Source: Acanthaster planci (Eukaryota > Echinodermata > Asteroidea > Valvatida > Acanthasteridae). From it: a stretch of 64,000 nucleotides of DNA. Below, piece after piece: positions 27,401 to 39,400 of the stretch. Each line of letters opens with the position of its first letter. The stretch's first letter is position 1. The position numbers and the translations under genes were made by a program. The notes below the pieces were generated by a model. It was not told where the DNA came from and did no database searches. It was given only the letters and a program-made list of their open reading frames with translations. The stretch is taken from the NCBI RefSeq assembly GCF_001949145.1, contig NW_019091362.1, positions 10,047,972-10,111,971 on the forward strand, given 5' to 3'.

Positions 27401-30400
27401 TATTCAGGACCATGCATGACTGAAATTTCCATCAATGAGGATATCATAACTGTGAAAATCGAAAACTGACTTTCTCGGCCGCCTGACTGATGGCCTTCAT
27501 GGTACACGAGCCATTAGTACCTGTACAAAGCACACATGAAATGTACTCCTGGACACAAATTCCCACGGATGTACATGTACGTGCAACTGTGGTCTAACGT
27601 CTGCATGCAAATCAAATGGGAATATTCTCAAGTTACAAATTTGTCTTTGCTATTAAATTATACATAAAATATTTGCCTTTGGGAAGGTGATCCAAGCACT
27701 GACCTGTACATATTATGTATATGTGCTTAAAATGTGCTGCCAAGTACGCCTGGTTCACAGTGACATGAAGGTATTTTTAGGTGGACAGTAAAAACAGTAA
27801 GTGCAGTGAATGAGTATAAAACCTCAATGAAAACACACAAACGGGTTAATATGTCAAGCAACAGTTCAAATCCCTTCTGGCCCTAATCTTTATAAAATAC
27901 ATCACGTTCTTTGTATGACACTAGAAAGCACCATCTGCCACAACCAGCAATCAGAGGCGAATGGGGACAAGGTGTCCTGTGTCACATGGAGTATTTACAA
28001 CTGGTCGCATTTCCTTGCTGCTCACAGTGCATGGCATAAATCACTACACAGCATTCAAAGTTCCGCCGCATGTAATTCAAGGTACAGCTTCTCAGCTGGA
28101 AAACACATGAGGTACATTTCCATTTCACAAAATGCAAATACCTTACACAGCCCCCTTCTAACACCCTGCGGAACTGCACAGACTATTTGAGAACATGTGC
28201 AATGTGTATGTAATCAGAGAAAGTACACATAACTGCTGGCATTAATAGGTTCACTATGCACCCTATATGTGTTGCACATGCGTAGGGTTTCATTCAAAAC
28301 TATGAAAGTGATGTCATGTGTAGCGAGACAGCAGCAACAGCCGGGGTAACAATAAATCATTTTACTCAGACTGCCTTTGAGTTACTCAGGTCAGAAAAGC
28401 AGGATGGAAACAAATTTGTGAAATTTTAGTGTTGAATGATGTTCATGGAGGTAAAATGTTTGGAAGCTCCAAGTAAGTGCACATATCCTGAGGCTCCCGG
28501 ATCCATGGAATATCCCCCTTGTTTCGACATCCCTAGAGGTACATGTACATATAATGTAGAATACGTTTTATCAATAGGCAATGTGAAGAAAATTGCCAGG
28601 GGTGGATTCAACGTCTAATGCTTCACCAATCTGTACTTGAACACATACTGTAATGTACATGTACAGTGCTGTTGATGGATTGAACTCCCCAAATCCAGAG
28701 CGTGAAATTACGGTTGGACATTGGACATTTTCCAAGCACTTATTGTGTTTGTCCGAACAAAATCAAAGATGCTCAGACAAATTGTCCAACCAACATATCA
28801 ATAACAGCTCTTAAAATATCAGCACAATACATGTACCGGTATATGGGATTATGGCGTCCAATTTATTAATAGTTTCATGTTAGAATTACGTTTATTACGC
28901 CCAAGGTATTCATCAGGGTTGATCGCTCATCACCGGCCCATGTCATCTAGCGCCATGCGTGTATACTTTACTCGCACAGACATGAAATCGCCCCATAATA
29001 CTTTGCACTGTCACAGTGGTGAAAACACGTGCGCGAAACTCTCTGCATTAAACGAAGCTGCTGTGGTTCCCACCACACAGCACCCGTGCAAAAGAATGCG
29101 TGATGGAACTGTAGCAACCGGTACCAGTCTGTACTGTACATGTACTGAATGTACTGTACATAAACACTCTTCATCGGCCGTACACGTCGCGAATGCAAAA
29201 AGGCAGCAGGCAGGAAAGACATCGATGTTACATGTACATGTATGTTGCCTGAGGTTTTCTGCAAGTTAATTTACAGAACTTGGTCTCTTATTTATGTCTG
29301 TATTTTCTGTGTTCATGAGTGTAATTTGAGGTTGTCCTGCTCATGGCACAAGGTTTAGTGCCCGCTGGTCTAAATGCATCACGCACACTTACCATGCGAA
29401 TACACGGACAATGTTGGCCAGTTTGCCATCGTGATTGTGTGAATTGTTCATAATTTTCTTGTGACTTGTCGTAGGTAGACATTTTTACACAGACATTAAG
29501 ACAGGTGTTCAGCACTTTATGAGATAATTTTGGGAGGCTGTCGCCGCCATTGATGCCATTCAATCAGCACAAAATTGCCCTCAAACACAAAAAATGTTCC
29601 GACCTACCGACCCAATTTTTGAGAGGCGTGCATGCACAGCACAACTACATCATGTATTTTTGGGGCCTAATAAAAGACTGCATGTATGCAGTAGGCCTTA
29701 GTTAAATAACAGTAATCATGGATTCTGAGAATCTTTGGCAAGTATTGATCCAATTTGAGCAAGCAAATTTATGACATGGCCTGCCTGATTGCACAAACTA
29801 AAAAAAAAAAAATTCATTTCAGCCTGCGCCCGAACAAGGATTGCTCAATGCGGCTGCATGATCAGTTTTGGTAGAACCAGGAAAATAATGGCAGAACAAA
29901 ATTAATTGTGTTACATTTTGTCCGAGCACTTTTTGGGACTAATTTCGTGCTTTGAAATCACAAACACACACACGAACCAGGGGTCATCCACACAATCAGC
30001 CCCTGAAAAAGATGCAAAGTTTCTATATATTTCATCCAACATGGGGCATGTGAATGACTACTTTGTAAAGACCTCCTCCCCTCACTATGAAATTGCAAAC
30101 ACTGGAACAGATGCAACCGTGAGATAACAGAAACTCATATCATGTAATGCATGGCATGCAGACTTACACACTACATGTTAATGTACGTGTAGGTCCCCCT
30201 ATCTCCAAAAAAAAAATTTGGGGTGAAACATATTTTTACAATCTTGATGGATGCTTGTGGCTGTTTGGAATTTATCTACATGTACGCCCCTCAGACGGTT
30301 TACACTTAAGTCTAAAATATTTTTTTAAAAACCAAAAAAAAAAAAAAAACGACCACCTACCGGGCAGCTAGGGGCATAGCTTGATGCAGGTTCATGCAGC

Positions 30401-33400
30401 TGAAATGAGGAAATGGACACAGTTCAAGAAATCAAGCACAGCAAACCACATCATCAGCCACAAACACTGTACATGTATGTGTATGCAATTACCAGTAAGT
30501 GTTTGCAAGACTCAATGCAGTGAAAATGACACATGGAGTTCAGGGTGGGGGGAGGCTCAGGGAGGGGGGGTTAGGGAAGGAGTGGGGATGATGCAGAGAC
30601 ATTTCTATCAATATCTTTCTGTAGCAATGACCAACTGTTACACCATGCTCTTAAACTTCACAAAGAAACTGCAAATTTGTTACATCTGTTAAAGATCTCA
30701 ATAGTAAAATGCAGTATGCAGGTCAGTGAAACAGAGTCAGCATACATACACAGACATAATTGATGTGATTGTAGCATCAACCCCCCCCCAAAAAAGCTGC
30801 CATAGAGAAAAGTAAGGTCATGTCTCTTAACTTACTACAAAACCAGTCTCACAAAGTACACTCTGGTGCATGTGCATATGTGTACCATACTGCACATGTA
30901 CATGCTGTTTTGCAAACATTTAGGAATTTCACAATACAATTATGCTGATATTTTCTCACACAAATCACATGTACATGTCCAACACAGCTACATGCTACAT
31001 AATTTACAATATACATGTACAGTCTCACAAGTGCGAACTGCAGACAGGATGGTAAAAAGTGTACAGTACAAAGTGCAGTGCACAGCATTCAAGAAACTGC
31101 AAGCCACGTTTCCCATTTTGTAAACACTGTTTGATTTTTGTCCACACCCGAACATGGGTAATTACACAGGAAATTTCTGGAATTGGATGGCTGTATGTAT
31201 TGAACTGAAAGCGAAGGCTTTGTACATGTATACATGTACCGGTATAGTATTTGGGAAAAATGTTAGTTTATTTAATCTTTCTAGAGGGTGGTTGTACTAT
31301 GCTGCTGAAGTTGAAGTGGAGTTTATGGTGTTCTCAGCGGAACTGAAAGGCAATTTGCAAAGTCCATTTGAATTGGAAAAGGGGGACCCTTTTTTCAGCC
31401 TGCACTCGACCAGAGTTTGTCTTTCCAGTAATGTACAGAATGAACAGAGAAAGAGTGAAACATAAGTAGAACCAACAAATCTTTCACTTTCAGCATTTTG
31501 TTGAATCTAAAATATAAACAAATGTGAGAGCATCATGTACCTTCTGTCCATTCTCCTCTGGAGGTGGGACTGTTGTGGGAGGTGTTCGACCCGTTGACCC
31601 GAAGCAACAGAAGAACGAACTGAGTAAACTGCGACTCCTCGGTTTCCTCGCTGTCGTTGGTGCTGGAGATAGGGGACAAGACAAGATGCAAGAATTACAT
31701 CAGCCATAAAATACTCAAACTGCACATGCAGCCATATTCATGTACACTGTACAATGTAGCTTCCAGGCAACACTTGCATTGCACATAAAATGATCTGCAG
31801 ACATCTCATAATGTACATATAGGTTCCACACCATCGACTCTCTTAATTTAAATTTGTAGATAACATGTACTAAGTTGAACGGTAGCTGAGATCTGAAACC
31901 TTATGAAACACATGGGCAAGAGTACAAAGTGCATTCACACAAACGAGCAATGCACTTGAAACACAAAAAGACAAAATCAGACCTTTGCCCAATCACAGAA
32001 TGCTATGTACATGAGCACAAAAGCTTAAAGCATTTAAAAGCAACCGCGAGGCTTGCTCTTAAAATTAACAGCATACATGTACATGTACATGTACACCTGT
32101 ATACCACTGGACCACATACTACATGTACATGTACATTATAATACAAAAAGCAGTACCAAACCAGTTCTAGTTGTTACAGGCACACAGGCACATGTGCATT
32201 GGTTGAATTTTCATCTCAAATAAACTGTTTCTCTGTTGATTACTGTTTAGGCTATTTGTCAGGACGATGTTGGGTTGGTCTGGTCTGTTGGGCTGTCTGT
32301 CAGTAGTGTGAAGCTGTTTGTCTGGGACAGGGGTGTCTGTTGGGTTATTTACTAGGAAATGTACATGTATGTTGTATTTTACCCTGCATGTTTTTCGTCT
32401 ATTTTCTGATGTCTTTTTATACAGTACACATGTACATGTATGTGACAACTGTATTCATTACATGTTGATGAATTTAAAAGATTTTCTGTAATAAATAATT
32501 GGATTGTTTGTAATTGTATTCCAATGTTTTACAGAACCTGTAAGTGGCAGTTAAACCATTGTTAGTTATCAAATAAATAACAATCAAAACAGACACATGC
32601 TCACTCACACTTGTATGTGCATGTACAAAGACACCACATACACATACATATATAGTACACATACATGTACATGTGCTGTATTGCTGATTCTTTTCTTGTG
32701 GTCACCTTGGATTCCATAATAAAGCTATTTGAATGGCTTGACCACTAGCCACAGGAATGCTAATACAATGTAAGGTCCATAGTCTTTTGTACGTTCTCTG
32801 GTAACCGCACAACAATACCTGACAGGTTAACCAAGGTAGCAGCTACCGGTAGCCTTCAAGCACAGAAGGTGAACATTACATGACCACGCACATGTACAGT
32901 GTACATGTATCTACGTGTAAAATGTGTACATGTACAATGTATGAAGGTAATCAGCACAATTGGTTTGTGACACTACATGTACAGCTGACTTTCTCGCAGA
33001 TTGCGTAGTGTGTTCTGGGGGGGGCAATGAATTAATGATGCAGGTTTCTCCATTTACCTCTGATTGCCCATTAAGGAGTCTGACATGTACGTGAACAATG
33101 GATCTCAAGCATCTACAGTCACAGACATTCGCGTCATCCATGGATATCACCCACATGTAGACCCCATGAACTGCACGTACAGTACGAACCAAGTGTGGAA
33201 CAGTCTTTTCAATCATGGCATACTTTGTTAAGGATACATTGTTCTTCAGCAGTTAATGCACAAGCACACAAGTACGGCAACATCAGTTTTGCTGAAAACA
33301 GGACCAGCACTGTGACGTCTCCCCCTTCCCACTTCTTCAAAACAATAAAAGGTCAATCAACTAAAATGTGACTCCATTTACAGACTAATTCTATAGACAT

Positions 33401-36400
33401 AAATGTTACAGTGATAATGAAAGCCCAGAAGTCCATAACCCAGTTTAAAACAGTCAATCTGGCCTCCTAAGAGGTACAAACCCCCTCAGTTTCCACTCCA
33501 GGTCATTAACAAACACTCCCTCTTGGGGGATACCATTTAGCCCATGACAGTAGGCTACAGACCCTCCCCTCCCCGAAATGTCAATTTGACCACAGGATTT
33601 TACATGAAAGGCTAACCAAGCATGATATTGATCTGTAAGTGATGGCGATGGACACCGGCCCCCCTTTTCAGTTGAGGCATGTGGTGTTCCAGCACTGTTA
33701 CAATGTATATTTCCGTCAGGATCTGACAAGGCCCCAGAAGTAAAACTTGTTCCCTGTGCTTATATCTCTTAACCCCTTCACGCCGGGAATTTCTTTCCGA
33801 AAGCCGACTCCAAGAGTTGCAGCCTCGCTTGGCCACGAAGGCCACCTGCCAAACCGCAAATTCTCGGTTTGTGGCCCTGCGTGCTCTGCACGCTTTGAAT
33901 TACACGGTGAAAAGGCTGATTGTTCGGTGGCATGCGGCTCTACTCACCCTTCCACATTCCCGTTGCCTCTTTTCAAAGTGGGGACTATCGAGAAGCTGGT
34001 GATTATGATGCAAATTCAATCTTTTCATTTCTGGGCTACACACAAAGACCAATTACCATATATACAAGAGCCAGGGTCTGACTTCTTTCACTGTGTTCGC
34101 TCGAGCGTGAGCCGAAAATAATAGCTGACAAGCCGGCTGAGGATTTCAATTTTTACGGCGTGTCTAGCCGTGTCCCAGCGCGAAGGGGTTAAGCGGCTTC
34201 ATGACGCATATGTACGAGTATGCACTTGGTCCAGTTGAACATTTGTGAGTCACTGTTTGGTAATTGATTGAACAAAGTAGAATTTTAATCAACAACTTCC
34301 GGACTCTAAACAAGTAAACAATCAACTACCAGGTAAGATATCCAAAATTGGAACTCTGACTCAATGTCAATGGGTATAATCTCCTGCTTAGCACATTTAC
34401 AGTAAGCACATTTACAGTAACATGACAGACGCAGCCTCAAACTTCAAAAATTTTGTAAAATCTTTGAAAAGTCTAAGCAGTAAACATGCTGTATGCTACA
34501 AATTTTTCTTAACGTAATTTTTTTTCCTGAAAATATAAATGTACAATTAAATCATAAATTTTACAACAAAAAGCTATCTGTTCAACCACACTTGATACTA
34601 GAAATCCAAAGCAGCACAATATTTAAAACACCTGAACAAATTTATTTTTTCCAGTGGCCAACAGGAGGGTAAACTGAAGCAGGAAAACCAAAGTGATATG
34701 TGGTTTTACCCTCAACCCCAGGTCAACTTTAATGGTCTCAGGTTTCTCTGTTGTCACAAAAATCAATTTGTAATGTTAACAAGGAACCGCAAGTGGGACA
34801 CAGTACAATACAATTGTGCTTCATGGATCTGGCTAAATTATCTGGGGCTACCATAAACTAAGTGCAGCATGTTCATTCAACATCTGCGAGACTGGGGAAT
34901 CCTAACCCATTTCAACAAATTATGGGCAGAACAGAGAGGTCTAAAACTACTCTTAAACTAGTCCTATTCAGTCCCTCATTAGGCTCTCCAATAATAGCTA
35001 ATTTAGTCGGTACTATGGCTCTGTTCAGGAGATGTGGTTTCTGTCCCGGAAATATTGGAAATTGTCATCTTTAACTGTATCTGGTAATGGTTTTAACAAG
35101 TTCACTGAATGTATTAGTGTTTAATTATTTCTTGTTGTTTTGTACGACTGTGTGCAAATTATCCTTTTAGACTGCAACAATGATTTTTGATAAAACACCG
35201 TAATATCACTATAAACAGCTCACTATGGGTACATGAACATGTACTTCAGTACCGTAACTCCAATGCACAGGATTTCAATGCAGGATACATGTACATGTAG
35301 GCCTACATGTATGTTATTCAGTTGCATTTAAAGAAATTTCCTGAGTTTTTCTTTAAAACCTTGTTGTTCTGCATCCTTCTTGACATTTCAATATATGCTG
35401 ATAAGCAAATTAAATCTACGATGTACCAGGGTAGTCACCAGCAAATCTCAGCACAGCGGGCCAATAACCCTAACCGCCAAGCATATTGTTTGGCTTACAG
35501 TACTCATTACTACAGTACTGTTTCTTTTGAAATTAAGTCATTATTATGATGTGTATCATAACATCTACCTATACACTGACACAGTTACCGTAAATCTCCC
35601 TACGATGACTTGTGTGTCAGAAATGATTCAAAACTAGACCCGTGTTCTGTTTACACGTTCTGGAAGTATTTTGGCGACGGTTTCTTTTCGAGGTAAACGA
35701 ATCTGGCAACGTGAGCAGTTCGAGTTACGGATATGTTTTTGTACATAAAAGCCTATTCTTTCAGTGGGAATAAATTATTCTTCGAGTTAAGCAGAGTTTT
35801 GAGTTAATTGACTTTGAGTTATCGCGATTTTACTGTAGTAGCCTGAGCCTGAAGGACCTAGCGCTACAAATTACTACTTCTGGCTAGGTTACTTCCATTG
35901 TTACTTGTGCAGAGAACAATAAAGCCATGCATTCATAGCGCCACAGCACTGTATGGTACATTGTCTTTTCTATTGTATTTTATGGCTTCAGAGAACAACG
36001 TGGTCACGTCCTCTTACAAGCGGCAGCACTGATTACAACAATTTACAAGAAGTAATAATTTGTAGTATTATGTAAGGTTAGAGTTAAAATGAAGTTCTGA
36101 GATGCGTCACCTGGATTCCTTGTGTTACATTTAAATTTTGGCCATTATGGGCAAAGTTTGCCCTTGACATCCAAACTTGAAATGGCGATAACATAAACAA
36201 AATGCTTTTTCAAGGTGAAGTGTCATTGCAGTACTCAATTTTTTAAACTTGGCGAGTTTTTAAAACTTGATGACTTTTTGAACAGAAGTGGAATAAAACT
36301 TTGTGGACTGCTAGGCTACTACTATGGGTTGGAGAACAATACCGGTACATGTTCTCTGGACTTCATGACCAAAGTTCTGGCATTACTTCTAGCACCTACA

Positions 36401-39400
36401 TGTGTACGTGTACATGTAGGGAAACCTTGACGAGAAACTACACTGTACAATGTCCATGTACGTGTGTATTTGTGCCTGGATCCCTACAATTTTATTAGTA
36501 CGTTCAGGAAAATATCAGCATCATGAGTTACACCCCATAAAATCATAAATTGCTTACTTGAACTTACACATTTCTCGGCATTTCAAATACATATAATACC
36601 TAAAGTACAGAATGCATAAACGTACTACTGTACATGTCCGGCTCCATTTTCCTTTCATTCTGATGCACAACAAACAAGGTCCATGAAGTCTCAATATATG
36701 AAAACATGTGCCTTGTATCATTCACATGAAAGCTGCTGCTATACGACAGAGTAATTCTACTTGTGATAGTTGGAGTCCCTGGAACCCAAATAATAGTTTT
36801 ACACAATTGTATTGATATTTGCCATTGGTCTGTGTATTTGGATGACAGACCAACGTAGAAAGTAGCTCGTAATGTACATGTAAGGAGAGTCGGCAGCAAG
36901 CCGGAAGTCCAAGTCAAAGCAAAAGTCAAAGCTGATAATCACCAATATAGTCAAAACAAAAGTGACTCAAGTACATGTACAACTTGAGTCCATTTCGCAC
37001 AACGTGAATCAACACGTCTGGCCTTGAGTGATCAATGCAATGTACAGTACATGTATATGAACTGCTGGCCAGCGGTGGGAAAGGGGGTTACATGTACATG
37101 TACATATGTGTTGGGACTGGCCAGTACACAGTATGTACATGTACATGTGCTGGTATGCACTGAACCGAACAAGTTGTGGTGCATAAAATATCCAGGGACC
37201 TAGATCAGAAAATGACACCTCTGTGCTTTTACTTTTGATTTACTTTGTTAAAAATACAGTAACAAGAATAGCATGTGTTACACAAACAAGTTCACATGCC
37301 ATTTTTGAAGCTTCATTTGTCTCCGCAGTCTTGAAACCTTTCAGTTCACTTCGCTAGTATTCAGAAATCTTACAAAATGAAAACCTAGCAAACTAATACG
37401 ATAACTGATTTTTTTTTTTGGCAAAAAAGGGTAATTTTTATTGAGGAAATTACTATCACTTCAAACAATTTCTGTTTATTCCCACGGTTAGACTTATTGG
37501 GCTGTGTGTTAATCTGTACATGTTAACCAAGCATATTCAACATGGGTAGGATTTTTGATGCAAATTCCCCAGAACTCTACCATCACAAAATCATGAAAAA
37601 GAGGGTTATTTGTAGAGTGCTAGTTGGATGACAGCCACGTCACACTGGATTTGAGCCTTTTTTAACCCAAAAAGTGCAATGTTATCCTTTATTTCAAACT
37701 GAATCGTTCATTTAATTGCAAGATATTTCATGTTCTTTTCATCACCATGAATTATAACCCTAGAAATTGTTTTCTTTTTAGTTAAAATTGCACTACATGT
37801 AGGTCTGAATTTCATCTCAGGAATACAGGTTTACAACAATGAAATCATAAACTCACAGTGCATCTTGAGTATCATGTTGGTAAACAGGGAAAAACAATCG
37901 CGGACCAGTTCACAGTCCAATATCCACTGCCTCACAACAAACCTTTGTGAGTCAATTAAAGAGGGCAATCTTAGCTTTGCTTCAGGACACTGCTACTTGT
38001 TTGTTTTACTCAATTAGGCAGATGTAACTTCTTGCAAATGGTGATTATGTCAAACATAAGCTTTTGCGACCTCAATAGTCCTTGTTGCTTACATTGAAAT
38101 GTGTTTTTTCCTGAGATGGTTGTACATTAGTTTATGTATATGACAGCACTGAACCAATACCATGTAACTGTGAAATAGAGGATTTTCAGTCACACGATTT
38201 TTGACAGTCAGCGCTCAATTTAAACTGATGTGTGCAGAAACGTGCATGCCTTCGATGTCTCTCAATAGTCTGGCGTACGTGAAATTGCCAAAGGAAATAC
38301 ATGTAGATTTGAAAATGCACATGCTTCCACCGTGGTACGTTTCCTGAAATGACTTTGCCCGTCATGTAAAAAACCTCCATACACTCTTCTGATCGACTGG
38401 GAGCGTAGCCTATCATTGCAGCATGCAGTCCCAATGTGGTCCTTGATTACTTTTTCTTTTTGCTACCTCCCCCACTAAAAAAAAATTGCTACTGACCTAC
38501 CAGTATAAACAGTTTATCATGTTTACAACTTAAAAATCAAATCGTACTATTATTAAATGTTAGGCATTTTCACCTGTTCCATGATTCATGTTCATGGCTC
38601 TGAGATCAGAGCTCTATCATCTTGCGAATATGAATGAATAATGCAGGCTAGGCTGGATGGAACCACATGAATACATGATTTGTTGCAGTAACATTTCCAA
38701 GTCTTGCAGTAGGGCCTTGGACACTGACTAAGCATGTTTAGTTGCCATGCTACACATGTACAAACAGCTAAGCATTATTACTATGCAGGCCTAGTAAAGT
38801 ACTGTTTGTAGCCTACTGGTTTACCACCAAGAATACCCGTTCAGGCCTATCGCCTTAACATTAACAGTTAGGCTACATGGAACTGTTTTCAAACCATCTG
38901 TGGAGAAAATGGTTGACCCCACACTCACAAACATGGTCACGGTTAGAGAGAAAATGTGAAAACTAAGTTCCCAGTAGGTTTAGGCAAACTTAGCCTAGAC
39001 CATACTGCTGACCTCAGGCCTTCATCATGTTCATGTGTGCCTACATCATGTAGGCAGAGTATATTTTGACATGGCAGACAAAACATGACTATGATTGAAC
39101 ATGATGGATGGGTGATGACCATGTCCATGATGGCATGCACGGATGATGAAAAGCCATTAGCCCGGGTAGGTTGGACGTCGTCTACATTACACTGTCAGTC
39201 GTAGTGTAAATGAAGACAACGTCCAACCTTGGCTAAAAAGCCATAAACTGATGAAAGGCATGAAAGAGGCTGATTCTCCGACATGTCTGAAGTTAGGCCT
39301 AGGGCCTACATAATTATAACGGGAGAGGTGTCCTAAAAGTTAGGATAACCGAACTTTGCAGAAGTGCAAACATCAACTTGACCCACAAAACGAACAAATG

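Larger units (their letters stand above)
25326..31540 (-). other. CTDSP intron 2
   Basis: A 6.2-kb intron containing the nested foldback at 25544-25954, copy B of the ~850-bp repeat, and many TACATGTA motifs. No coding exon of another gene is evident. Confidence 0.7.

Noticed and set aside
35640-35840. Pogo/Tigger-like terminus (cgagttatcgcgattttactgta)
   Set aside because: The end resembles a pogo-type terminal repeat, but I could not find the matching opposite end, so no element can be delimited.
36554-36562. TTCAAGTAA (miR-26 seed region) on the CTDSP sense strand in intron 1
   Set aside because: Only the first nine bases match miR-26 and the flanks do not form a precursor hairpin. A 9-mer is expected by chance about once every two windows of this size.
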